64,000 bases of DNA from Stenogyne calaminthoides (lineage: Eukaryota; Streptophyta; Magnoliopsida; Lamiales; Lamiaceae). Below the pieces are notes generated by a model. The model had not been told where the DNA came from. It did not search any database and worked only from the letters and a program-made list of their open reading frames with translations. The stretch's first letter is position 1, and each line of letters opens with the position of its first letter. The translations under genes were made by a program, and so were the position numbers. The DNA is taken from positions 30,960,222 through 31,024,221 of the forward strand of contig JBBCBC010000019.1 in NCBI GenBank assembly GCA_037126765.1, written 5' to 3'. Positions 44,925 to 55,738 of the stretch are shown piece by piece.

Positions 44925-45670
44925 CCGTGCACTCATTATGCATTTTAAAAACGTACAACTATACAAAATAGAAACGTGCAACTATACAAAACAAAAACGT
45001 GCAACTATGTTCCCATATTAACAGTTATACTTTTCTGTGTAAATAAGTCGAACTTTTCAACATAACAAGTTGCACGCTTCTAAAATGCACTATGAGTGCA
45101 CGGTGCACTCGGGTAGACATGCTAAAAAAAAAAATCGGAACCGCCGGTTCGAACTGGAACCGCCGGTTTTTGAACCGTCAGTTCCGCAGTTTCGGTTCCG
45201 GTTCCATCATTTCCGGAACAGGAACCGCCGGTTTTCCTTTTTTTTTTTTAAATAAATAATTTCAATGGTTTAAATCTCCTTTGACTCAATCTAATTGCAT
45301 TTTAAAATTGTACTAATGTAGTAATGTTTGATGATGTATCAATTATGCAATTATTATGTATTTATAATTGTCTAATTATAAAATTATGTATGTTTTAACT
45401 ATTGTAATCTTCCATTTAAATTCACATAACAATAGTTTATCATCTTCATATAAATTTCTTCAAATTTTAGATCCAAAAACCAAAAAAAAAAAATGAAAAA
45501 AAAGAAAATAGGAACCGGCAGTTTGGAACCGGAACCGCCGGTTCAGGAACCGAACCGAAACCACCTGGATGGCGGTTCGGTTCCGATTCCACCTGGAAGA
45601 ATTTTGGAACCACCGGTTCGGAACCGAAAACGGCGGTTCCGGAACCGTGAGCATCTCTACACTCGGGTAC
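44925..45670. mobile_element. Inverted-repeat MITE split by a hAT element
   Basis: The left part (CACGGGTGCACCGTGCACTC, GCATTTTAAAAACGTACAAC) and the inverted partner (GTTGCACGCTTCTAAAATGC, GAGTGCACGGTGCACTCGGG) form a palindrome of about 180 bp. The palindromic core relates to the repeats at 40184 and 47634. The hAT element at 45114-45659 is inserted at its right edge. Confidence 0.6.
45114..45659. mobile_element. Non-autonomous hAT element with perfect 8-bp TSD
   Basis: A 546-bp element. TIRs are TAGACATGCT (left) and TAGAGATGCT (right, reverse-complemented). Perfect 8-bp TSD CACTCGGG (45106-45113 and 45660-45667). Subterminal regions at both sides are packed with GGAACCGCCGGTTC motifs in inverted order, probable transposase-binding repeats. 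The middle is AT-rich and non-coding; frames across the subterminal repeats are artefacts. Confidence 0.9.
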
Positions 45671-45847
45671 ATACAAGACCTAGCCAAATAAAAAATATTA
45701 CGAGATCAATCTGTCCCTATTTATCAACATGCTAAGATTAGTTATAATATTAAAGGAAATTATAGAAAAAGACACATATATAAGTATGGTTGAAAAAATA
45801 ATTATAGTATGCCCCGTGGTTACAATCGGAAGCCAGCCAACAGAGGG

Positions 45848-46204
45848 TGTGTCTGCAAACACAAGTAACACCTTTTAGAATCACTTGTTTTCAAAAATTG
45901 TGTGAAGGGGTGCTTGCAAATCAATGGAGAGGGCAAAATCACTTTTTTTTTTCAAGTAAAGAAAGTTGCCCCATCACAGTTTTTTGAATTGGGAAGTGAT
46001 TCTCACTATTTACTAGTGATTGCAAACACCCCCCAAATGAACTTTTGAAAATAAGTGATTTTCCGTGTGTTTCCAAACTCTACGAAACAACTTCCAGAAT
46101 CACTTTTTTTTCAAAAGTTGTGGTAGCTTTGAAAAAAAAAAGTGATTTTGGAGGCTGTTTCTAGAGTTTGAAAATCACCCTAATATTGTTTGCAAACATC
46201 CTGA
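45848..46204. mobile_element. Nested hairpin MITEs related to 560-677
   Basis: Inner palindrome 46058-46182 (CCGTGTGTTTCCAAACTCTA .. TAGAGTTTGAAAATCACCC). Outer ends GGGTGTGTCTGCAAACAC and GTTTGCAAACATCCT. Words such as TTGTGGTAGCTTTGAAAAA and AGTGATTTTGGAGGCTG match the style of the Tourist-like element near 560. Exact limits and target sites are not clear. Confidence 0.5.
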
Positions 46205-46361
46205 AATCTCAAAAATCCATGCATGACACCTCTATTATTCACTTGCAACTAGAAATTCATCTGTCCCAAAATCTTAGTTCATATACATCACATATATAGA
46301 TCATAAAAAGCCATAACAATCCCAATAAAATTCCATACCACTTACTTGGAAGTGCAAGCAG

Positions 46362-47274
46362 CTACTCTACATCGAACCCTTTCTCTTGAAGCTCAGACAC
46401 GACCTCATTCTTCATCCTCATCCACAGTTTCAGAGCCTCTTGATCGAGCTTATTGTCCTGCAATTCCTTCTCATAACTATACGAATCTTTGTCCGTTTCA
46501 ATGATTCCTTTTGGTCCAATGGCAGTGCCAATCATCCCACCCTTAGCAACAAACTCCTCCATTGCCTCTGCGTCGCCTGGGTAAGGGAAAAGACGGCGCT
46601 CATAAAGATGGGCCAGCTCTTTCTCTTCCTTAGGCACTGGCTTCAGCGTCCACCACCCGAACGGGGAGGTCTCGTTTAGCAGCCATGCGGTCCCGAAAAG
46701 GGCGTATGTGCATACAAGACCTTTGCCTATTTGCCTCCAGAAATGGTGGTCTTCTTTTCCTAATCCGAATTTCCTCAAGAATTTATCGGATGTTATTAAT
46801 GCCAGGCCTGGAAAGGAGAAATTTTGTTCACTTATGAGTGCTTGATTGTGTGAATTGGGTTAAAGTGAGAGACATTTCACAAGAGAGCACGATCAAGAAA
46901 CAAGAAAAAAGGGATGCAATTGAGTAGTATAACTTAATGCCCTAAAAACGTTCATATTCGTGCGAGTTTTGGGGGAAAAAACTCATTGAGGCATTTCGTC
47001 AAACAGGTAACAGGCAAAATTGCAATTTTGAAGAAGAACCTAATTGAGGCATTCTGTCAAACAGGCAACAGGCATAAATTCTAAAGAAAATTACGCAAAC
47101 GCTTGTTAAGGTATAAGCCAAATTGGGCATTTCATCGAACAATTTACGTGCACAAAGAAAATAAAATTGGAAAGAAGTTTTAAAATGCACAAAGCTTAAA
47201 CGAGAGAAATTTTGATGGCAGATGGAGATAGAAGATGTACCTGTTAAGGGCTTTTGATATCGTTTCAAAGGCAT
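46362..47274 (-). CDS. Conserved small plant membrane-anchored protein, two exons (159 aa)
   Basis: Minus strand. Exon 1 is 47274-47241: the ATG gives MPLKRYQKPLT plus one base. The donor G/GTACAT is followed by an intron of 433 bp with acceptor TTTCCAG. Exon 2 is 46807-46362 and continues in phase with GLALITSDKFLRKFGLGKED. Total 159 codons and TGA/TAG-free to the stop at 46362. One hydrophobic segment lies near GLVCTYALFGTAWLL, followed by PFGWWTLKP, a soluble KEEKELAHLYERR region and a C-terminal helix ending LQEKGFDVE. I recognise this as a conserved plant protein type, probably organelle-associated (mitochondrial is likely by its size and single membrane segment), but no function can be given. 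Both splice sites keep the frame, so it is probably a working gene. Confidence 0.85.
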
Positions 47275-49173
47275 TAATTGATTCGGAGTTGATGTAAGAA
47301 CTGAGAGAGATTTGAGTGCTTATAGCGACTGGATCTTTAATTATTTTCAAGCCCGTACAACGTGCCTGTTTTCTGAAGCCGAATGAAATAAATTGGTAAT
47401 ATAATGAAAATAAATTGTAAGATGGGGCATGCGGGTTAATTATCTTTAAAGATAAAAACTCGAACGCTCAAACCTAGCACAAATTATATTTACACCTCTT
47501 AAAGTGTTAAAGCATCATTGTACCAATTATATTTCGTCTCAACGTGAGACTATCTCATGCAAGTGTAACTCATTTTCAAACAAAATTAAGAATTAGCATT
47601 AACTATTAATTATGGGGTCAATATTAAATTACAATACTAATGTATACACTATCTGCTGTAATACAGTAATAGTGTATTTTAAAATCATAAGTGGTTCAAT
47701 ACAAAAAAATTATATATTTCAATGTAATAAATTGCATGATTCTAAAATGCACTGTACCTATAAAAGTAATATAAAATTATTTATTTCTATTCTCGATCAC
47801 TTGTTCAGTTGTTCCTGTAGATTGGTTTACAATTTACTTGTATTACAGGGAACATTTAAATCTTTAACTAATATACAATCCTATCTAAGAAAAGGAAGAA
47901 GTAAAAAGAGAAACAAAAGGTAGTTTAATGTATGTTTATTTCAGTCCACCACTGCTATTTCGAAGCTGAGACAGTTGGTAACTTGGAATAAGCAAATTAA
48001 ATTTGATCAAAAAATAATCGAGTCAAAGTTCAAAATACCTAACCCAATATATGATAGCACCACATGAAAAATTATATGGAAATTGCGGATCAATATTTAG
48101 ATTTATCATGTTTGGGAGAATATAAAATTTTCTTCCGTGTTTATATCAACCCGCTATATTAAAAAAAAAAGGTTTTAATAATGATTAAAACTCATATAAG
48201 ACGGTTTTATGCATGAAACATTGTACAATCTAGTACAAATCACACTCTTCCCTCCTAAAATGATGAAGATAAGACTGGTATAGCATTAATGAAGAAATTT
48301 CAAGGTCATCTACCAATTATTTTATATTTGATTTTGTTTTTAGTTTTTAGATCCTTTTATTTATTAGTTATTTCATACATTGTAATAGAGAGACTTTAAT
48401 GAAATAGAAATATTTTGGGTTTTATCCCTTTGTCGTGTTATAATCGTTGTTCTTCCGGTATTCGTAAGGAATCAACGGAATTAAGCGTTTATCACGTTTG
48501 CGTATTCATCCGGGTATTCTAAGAATCAACGGATAATACATTTATGCTTCTGCATCACAAAGTGTTAAAGCATCAATGTCCAATTATGCCCCGTCTCACC
48601 GTGAGACCGTCTCATGCAATTGTGTCTCTTTAATTATATAGTATAAAACTTGATTTTTATAATTTATTGAAAATGTGTATTTTTCATGTGTAACGTGTAT
48701 TAACTTGTAATATTATAATGCAAATTCTATTTTTTAAATTAATTTTTTTGTCTTATTGCATCGAATAGTGTTAATGTCGATACAGAAATTTTCATGTTCA
48801 TATTAGCACACATTTTTATCTGTCCCCTTTTCATGTGTAGTCTTACCATATCGAAACGAAACACGACACAAAAACTACGACCTTTCAGGACGGAGAAAAA
48901 GTATACAAAATAAAATTTATGCACAATCCCCTTCTGGGTAAAACACAAAATAACATGAAAGCATACAAGAACAAACTTATTAAAGTCTGAACAAGTTTAC
49001 AACAATAATACTCAACATCACCTCTTTTTGAGATGATGCAGAGATGTATACATACATAAGAATGCATAATTCAATACAAAACCTAAACAAGTAAACCATA
49101 TAACCGTGTAAAATATTCACAGAAGCCATCCATCATAACCCTTTATACGACACCATACTTAGCGATCAGATCA
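47275..49173. other. Intergenic with decayed MITEs
   Basis: Holds a decayed MULE-type MITE (about 47449-47569), an inverted-repeat MITE (about 47634-47770: GTGTATTTTAAAATCATAAG .. CATGATTCTAAAATGCACTG), and a third MULE-type MITE split in two (48185-48262 and 48550-48632). The insert between those halves (TTTTATCCCTTTGTCGTGTT, CCGGGTATTCTAAGAATCAAC) looks like a short retroelement LTR fragment. No gene is seen. Confidence 0.5.
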
Positions 49174-52102
49174 TCAGCGAAGAGTCCCGACTGGCTTTTT
49201 ATACGTGTACCACTTGGCAACCACGAGAAACACCCCGAGATTTATCACACTCAGTATTGCCAACAGCCAGAAAAAGTAATGAAGATGCCCGTGGTTGAGA
49301 TTATCGGGTATCCACCCGGGTTTCCCATCACGGGTACTAATATGTGTCACAATAGTCACGAGCAACGTACTCAAATAGCTCCCCAAAGCAGCGGTCGTCA
49401 ACTGAAGAGCCGAGCACAAGCTTCTCATAGCATCTGGCGCTTGCTCGTAGAAAAACTCCAGCTGTCCGATGAACATGAATACCTCGGCACACCCTATAAT
49501 GAAATACTGAGGAACCTGCCAGAAAATCGAGATTGGTATTTTTGCTTCCTCGTATAAGTTGTGTCTTTCGACGTATTTGAGACGAACGAGCTCAAGAATC
49601 CCGGCTGAGAGCATGGGGAGGATAGAGATGAAGAGGCCGATTCCCATTCTTTGGAGCTGAGTTATCCCGTTCTTGTGGCCCGTGTACTTTCTGGCAACGG
49701 GAACGATGACTTTGTCGTAGATAGGGACCCAGAAGATGACGCTAAGGGTGTCGAAAATGCTGAGTGATGCTTCTGGGACCTCAAAGCCCGATTTGCCGAC
49801 AAAAGTATCCATGGTTAAACCTTGTAAAACGAACAGTGTGCTCATTTGACTGTATGCTGTGGCGAAGATGATGCCCGTCGCCCAAACGGGAAGTAATCGT
49901 ATGATCGCTTTTAGTTCCTCCACTTGTGTCACTGTACAAAGTCTCCATGGATCAACAGAGTCTTTTATGTGGTCTGATTGTGTCTCCACAGCAGCTTTAT
50001 CAAAGAATCTGTATCCACACAAAAGAAAATATGGACTAATAAGCTTTACAGAAAAAATTGGAGGATTTGGTAAAGGGCAAATACATCTATGCACCAGTTG
50101 CACAGCGCAACTGGTGCAATTTTGTCTCAATTTGACCAAAGTTTGATTCATTAATTTTTTTTGAAATATATCATGTGATGTACTAGTTCATATAAAGAAA
50201 AGTATTGGTTAATATAAAAGAAAATATTAGTTTGTAGGCTGAACAACAATACACAACTAATACTTTACATCATATGAGTTGATACTTTTCTTCACATGAG
50301 CTAATACTTTTCAACCTTTTTTCCTATGATTTCGCGAAAAAAATATAGAAAAACAGCGTTGTAGAAACTTTTTGCCAAAATTGCACCAGTTGCACCGACA
50401 CTTGATAAAATATCACATATTCTGCTTGGCCCAATTTCATATAAATTGAACTAAGCTAATCAGATGACTTCCTTCTATACGTATTCAACTCAACGAAATA
50501 CAACCTAAAAGTTTACAACTTAACTCAAATAATCAATACTTATTAATCAGACATTACCGAAAATCAGCAGTGTACTCAAGCTTACGGCTTCCCTTGATTG
50601 CAGACTCAGCATCCGGAGTTTCATACAGCAGCTTTTCATCAGGAACTTCGACTTTATATTTCCTGAAAGAAGCTACTAAAACTTGGCATACACGTGTGAC
50701 TGGGCTTCCCCCAGGTTTCTGATTACGGTATAAACGAGTGCCTGAAAAGAAAAAGGCCACAGCTATTGCCATTGCCACTGTAGGAATACCGAATCCCCAG
50801 TTCCAACCGACGTTCATTTGTACCCAGACTAGGACAGAACCAGCAACCAGGGCACCAATATTGATTGAGAAGTAGAACCAGTTAAAGAAAGAGCTCTTGT
50901 GCTTTTTTTCAACCTCATCTGTATCCTCAAACTGATCGGCCCCAAAAGACGAGACGCAGGGCTTTATGCCACCAGTTCCAAGTGCAATGAGATAAAGAGC
51001 CACAAAACAAACGGCGGCTTGTGTGCTTGTCGCGTGACAGGTATCCTTCGTTGGGCAAGCTGGTCTCAGCCCTGGGATTGATGCTGATAATGTCAACAAT
51101 GTCATTCCCTGATTGAGATCAATTAGTACATTTCTCAGTATTCACTTTTCAAGAAACTTGTTCAAATTAACAGAAAAAATAATAACTGATGGTATTCTTA
51201 GTTATAGTTATGCAGAAAACTTCAGTTCATGAACCATCATATTGTCCTTTTCTGAAAGCCCGAGATTACAAAAACGTCAAACTAAGCTTTTATTATACTG
51301 TATGGGGTCTTGACACAGTAGACACGTGTTCTAACTATTAGAAATTATCACACAAATTCTTAGGAGAACCAAAAAAATTAGACTTTACATGAGTATGGAA
51401 ATGATAATACTTGATGATGCTACTACTAATACCAATCTTTACCTTGACACTGAAATTGGAAACTTAACCTCACACTCCTCCCTTTAACTTACCAACATCA
51501 GCCTTTCTCTAAATTCTTCCCCCAAAAAACCATACTCCACTCAGAAACAAATCGAAAAAAAATTCAGCTAAAAGAGCAATTCACAACCAAATCAAGAAAA
51601 ACTTACAATAACATAAATGATTGAGAAACATGCTATTGTCCCATATCTTCCCAGATAAGCATCAGCCACAAAGGCTCCAATAAGTGGTGTGATGTAGCAC
51701 GTGCCCGACCAATTCGAGACGTTGTTAGAAGCAGTGGTGCTGTGTTGCTTGAGCTGTTTCTTGAAATAAACCACCAAATTCGAGCTCATCCCATAGTACG
51801 CCAGTCGCTCACAGCATTCGTTCCCTATAGCCAAAAACGAAACGAAGTTCAATAATTCGAACAAGAAATGCTTTATTCAATTTTGACTACCAGTAACCAA
51901 GCAAATTAAATGAATCATAAGCCCAAACAGCATAATCAAGAGACATAAAATTGATAACTTTTCAAGAAAAACAGAACATGGTATCAAGAGAAGCACCTAA
52001 AATATAGGGGCAGGCTCTCCATGTTCCAGTTTCACTCCTTTTTGCAGGATTATTGCGGTAATCAACGGTTCCATCTTTAATATACAAATCATCATCCGCC
52101 AT
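49174..52102 (-). CDS. NPF/PTR family di- and tripeptide (or nitrate) transporter, NPF8-like, 569 aa
   Basis: Proton-coupled membrane transporter of the NRT1/PTR (NPF) family, expected in the plasma membrane or tonoplast. Minus-strand exons: 52102-51997, 51824-51607, 51108-50558, 50008-49174, all with GT..AG introns that keep frame; total 569 codons, the usual family length. It starts MADDDLYIKDGTVDYRNNPA. ExxER motif NECCERLAYYG (E38-R42), PTR signature stretch WSGTCYITPLIGAFVADAYL, LYLIALGTGGIKPCVSSFGA and SSFFNWFYFSINIGAL, then the C-terminal half with FFDKAAVE, WRLCTVTQVEELK, QIPQ-like FWQVPQYFIIGCAEVF and EQAPDAMRSLCSAL. It resembles Arabidopsis PTR1/PTR5 (NPF8.1/8.2), known di/tripeptide carriers, more than nitrate-type NPFs. 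A 5' UTR intron is likely (52404-52180). I see no disrupting change. Confidence 0.95.
50085..50402. mobile_element. MITE-like insertion inside NPF intron 3
   Basis: TGCACCAGTTGCACAGCGCA with its complement forms a palindrome at 50094-50122, and AAATTGCACCAGTTGCACCG near 50378 repeats the motif at the other end. Between them ATCATGTGATGTACTAGTTC and its near-complement (ACTTTACATCATATGAG) pair up. A non-coding element of about 310 bp within the intron. Confidence 0.55.
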
Positions 52103-52179
52103 AGCCTTTAATCTAAATAACAAGTATCAGCTATATCTGATTTTGATTTACACAATGCTCCCACTAAAAAGCCCTGAAT

Positions 52180-52404
52180 CTGCAAAATTCCAAATCAAGC
52201 TTTCTTTGTTAAGATTTCAAGAATTACAGCTAAGACAGACAAAAACAGAGCAGGACAAGCAGTTAAATCCAAGAGAATTAAATAATACTGCCGAATTAAG
52301 GATCTGTATTGACTAATAAGCAAACGGTCGACGATGGAAACAGGCGATTAAATTAATGAATGACAAAAACAAGCATTACAGATGGAGCAAAAACAAGAAC
52401 TTAC
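52180..52404 (-). other. Probable 5' UTR intron of the NPF transporter
   Basis: On the minus strand the donor TTTAT/GTAAGT (52404) and acceptor AATTTTGCAG/ATTC (52180) bound 225 bases between a putative leader exon (upstream to about 52480) and the start-codon exon. This is inferred from splice-site quality only. Confidence 0.5.
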
Positions 52405-52843
52405 ATAAACCTGAAGTTAATTTCTTGAATGAGTGACGAGAGAGAGTGGTGGTTTTGCAGGATACTCACTCACAAGTCAGTGCAGTTGACTCGTTTGATG
52501 AAATGTGTGACAGAGAATTTTTAGAGATTACAAGTCAACAAAAGAGTGTAATGAAAGTGTGAACCCATGAATCTAGGAATTTAAAAATCAAAACTGGACC
52601 CGGAATCCATGATTCCACACCAGCTGGAGAACTTTTTCTTTGTTTGGATCCCATCTTGGATGGTGCCTTAGTTTTGTTTTGGGTGTGCGCGTTTCTTTGA
52701 AAAAGAAAATCACTTTGATCATCATAACTACATCCCCACATCTATTATGACATAAACGAGATATCGTGATTAGGTATGGCGTTTTTTTTTTTCATATTGT
52801 ACGTTGTTATGACTGTTGAACGGTGTTTTAACATGTTGTACTA

Positions 52844-53498
52844 GAATGAACACGAACTTTAATTTAATATGATTCTTAGGGATGAGTTGATCTGAATTTT
52901 CACTCCAATTGCATTCCAAGCACTTCGGTCTTTCCACTCTCTCGCGCCGTTCGCGCTCATTCTAGCCTCTCGGCGTCACGCTTGCTCTTGCTATCACGCC
53001 GCTTCTCGTGATCATTTTTATAAAACTATCATTGTTATTCTATAAAATTCTCACTATTATACTACAAAACTATCCCTATTATCCTAAAAAACTCTCATTG
53101 TTATGCTATAAAACTATAATTATTATTCTATAAAACTCTCGATATTATGTTATTAAACTATCACCGTTATTCTATAAAACTCTTACTGTTATTCACAAAA
53201 ACTATCACCGTTATTCTATAAAACTTTCACTGTTATATTATAAAATTATCACTGTTATTCTATAAAATTCTCATTATTATGATATAAAACTCTCAGTATT
53301 ATTTTGTAAAATTATTATTGTTATTCTATAAAACTATCATTGTTATTCGAAAAAACTCTCACTATTACAATTACAAAATAATAAATTCGATATTAAAGCA
53401 TTAATGAATATTACTGCAGGAATTAGACTTTCACGAAATTATGGGCTAAGATTAGGCTCGATACGCTAGAAAATTGAATCTTAATTCGATCGTACCCT

Positions 53499-53542
<44 letters not shown>

Positions 53543-53757
53543 ATGCAAAAAATGATAAACGGGTAATCATCATTCCACACTAATAATTTCATCACGCAGT
53601 GAGAAGGGAGAGAGGAGAAGGATTCACATAGTTCTATGGCGCAAGGAGAAGGAAGAGAGGAGAGGGGAAGGGGCGAAAAAAAAGGTTCAAATGGTATATA
53701 TTTGAGCAGTTTATAATGTATGAGTCAAGTTTGACATGTGACAACGCCCACCAATTA
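52844..53757. mobile_element. Minisatellite-bearing element with 17-bp flanking direct repeats
   Basis: The identical 17-bp word TTTAACATGTTGTACTA lies at 52827-52843 and 53758-53774. The 914-bp insert has a GC-rich left part (GCGCCGTTCGCGCTCATTC), an array of about 20-bp units (AAAACTATCATTGTTATTCT and variants, 53018-53375), an (AT)n run at 53504-53539 and a right part ending AATGTATGAGTCAAGTTTGA. It is related to 40853-41603. The long variable duplication resembles target-primed retrotransposition, but no A/B boxes or poly(A) tail are evident. Confidence 0.6.
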
Positions 53758-53774
53758 TTTAACATGTTGTACTA

Positions 53775-53980
53775 AAGCACTGTCGGACATTATCCATCAG
53801 TATAACATAGAAAAATCTTAAGTATATTGTGCATTGAATAAATATAAAATAATCTGTAGCCCTAAGAGCAACCACATTTGTTGCATAGTTATAACTCTCA
53901 TCTCTCCTGCACATCACTGCAACATCATCATTCTTACATAAATAACTTAATCCCACTAACTTTCACAATCATTTAAAAAT
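53775..53980. other. Short intergenic flank
   Basis: AT-rich bases between the minisatellite element and the left LTR of the second Tat element. Nothing recognised. Confidence 0.4.
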
Positions 53981-54618
53981 TGTTGTAACTAGCTAAAATT
54001 TGCCTAGTTTAACAATGAATTTAATAAAGAAAATAGCTAATAACGGTCAAAAACTGTAAAGGAAACACGACAATTGAAGACTCGGTTCGTCTTTTGAATT
54101 AGACTACGTCCGGAGGCATCCAAGCGAGGTATATGTGTATAATGTATTTGCCTATAATGCTAAGATGTTCAACCCTTACAAATGTGACCTTATCGGTCTA
54201 TTTATACTATACATCCCGCCTTTTGGACGGGAGATTACATTAAGGAAAAGTGCCCGTTAGGTGCCTCCAGTCCCGCAAATCGTCCGCTTCCTTGGTCCGA
54301 TTCGAGATCGCCCCTTTAATGAGCGCCAATCGGGGGATGAAGTTTCCGGGCGGATTGGCTGGCTTGCAGGATGCTTTCCTTAATTGGATCTGATCGTCCG
54401 TTACTTGCTGCAGGTCGGAATCTGACCTGGACGTCACTAGTGGACGTCGTATTGCGACCTTTGATATTCGCTTAGGTCGCTACGCGACCTCCCTGCTTCT
54501 GCAATTTGGGTGTTTCGCCTTTTAGGGTGACCTCCCTTTGCTAACTCCACCTCGAAATGTTTCTCTTGGAATGCAACTATAGGGGCCACGGGATAGTAGT
54601 TTATTCCATGCTACAACA
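53981..54618 (-). repeat. Tat-2 3' LTR
   Basis: 638 bp, TGTTGTAACTAGC at the left and CCATGCTACAACA at the right, the standard inverted TG..CA ends. Next to it on the minus strand is the G-rich tract CTTGAGGGGCAAT, the probable polypurine tract. Confidence 0.75.
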
Positions 54619-54920
54619 ATTGCCCCTCAAGTCGAGGTCGCATGCTACGCAATGGGATATCGACTTGATCTCACGGTTACCCTAGAATACGACTTCCTGC
54701 CCCGAGTATGCGTAAAGTCACCTCGATATTACGAATCGGCGCATCAGATTTCCTCGGTTTTTGGAGATTTGAAATGATGGCTCGCCAGGTTGATGACGTG
54801 AGGCTCCGCCAGAGGGTCCAATGGGATGCAGTGGTGATTCCCAGGTGCGAATCCCGCGACTAAATTTGTCAAAGGGGCCCGAATAATACAGAAATTGCAC
54901 TTTGGTCCTCCCCTTCCTTT

Positions 54921-54928
54921 TATAAATA
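54921..54928 (+). promoter_or_regulatory. TATA box of the Tat-2 antisense gene
   Basis: TATAAATA, 161 bp before the ATG at 55082. Its position relative to the LTR and the ATG mirrors 7758 in Tat-1. Confidence 0.55.
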
Positions 54929-55081
54929 GGCGGGGGAATTAGGTTTTCAAAAATATTTTTCCCCCTACGAGCGTTTGCTTGCTTCTCCCTTTTTTCCAGT
55001 TAAATTTGTCAAGAGGATCCTTTATTTTCTCGGTTTCAGACTTGAAATCAGGTAAATATTCTTCAATCTCTCATCCTTTCC

Positions 55082-55738
55082 ATGGCTTCTGGAATTTCTG
55101 GTTCTCTTTCTGCCCCACGACCCATGGTGGCTTCCTCCTCCTCCGAGGATGATGTCCCAATTGCTCAGCGCCGCAATCGGAACTCTGGCTCCGCCGTGAG
55201 GCATGACGGCGAGGGTTCCTTGGCCCGGTCCGTGGCCAACGGGCGGGAAGATGACGCCAATGATGAACCGGTGGATGACCGGTTTTTGGAGGAGTTGGAC
55301 GAAATTACTCATCTTCCTCCCCTGGATATTAATCTCCTCTCTTCTGCTTCCCGAGGGCAGACGGAGTCGGCAGGTCCCTCTGCCCCGGTTCCAAACTATG
55401 GGGCTTATCAGCGAGTCTTCGACTATGAGTTATACCATCGGACTACCCCTTATAAGCGACCTGAGCGTCAATATCACAAGTCGGTAGCGTCGCGATTTGC
55501 TGCATCTGAGAGGAGGCATAGGTCGGTACTTTCTGATCACTATGTGCGGGGGCTCCGTCGGCTGTACAAAGTGTCGCTTGATGTTCATTTCTATGCAGTG
55601 GCCTCTTATGAAAGTGCCGACCAGCCTCCCCCGGGCATGATTGATGTGAATGAGCCCACCATGGTGGTTGGAATTCGTTTCCTATTGCACCCGGCCATCT
55701 CCCATTTGCTGGCGGTCTGGAATTTGAGCCTCACACAG
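55082..55738 (+). pseudogene. Tat-2 antisense ORF (5' part)
   Basis: Open plus-strand frame of about 219 codons from MASGISGSLSAPRP. It has a Ser- and acidic-rich N-terminus (SSSSEDDVP, DDRFLEELDE), then the conserved part with ERRHRSVLSDHYVRGLRRL and GIRFLLHPAISHLLAVWNLS LTQI-like end, matching the folded part of plant Tat antisense ORFs. Homology stops at about 55738, where copia-2 is joined. The frame continues by chance through antisense RNase H sequence to a stop at 55903, creating a 273-codon chimera. The coiled-coil part seen in Tat-1 is missing. Confidence 0.7.

Noticed and set aside
45460..45735. Frames of 69-80 codons with EPPV and RNRKRR words on both strands
   Set aside because: They translate the GGAACCGCCGGTTC subterminal repeats of a hAT element.
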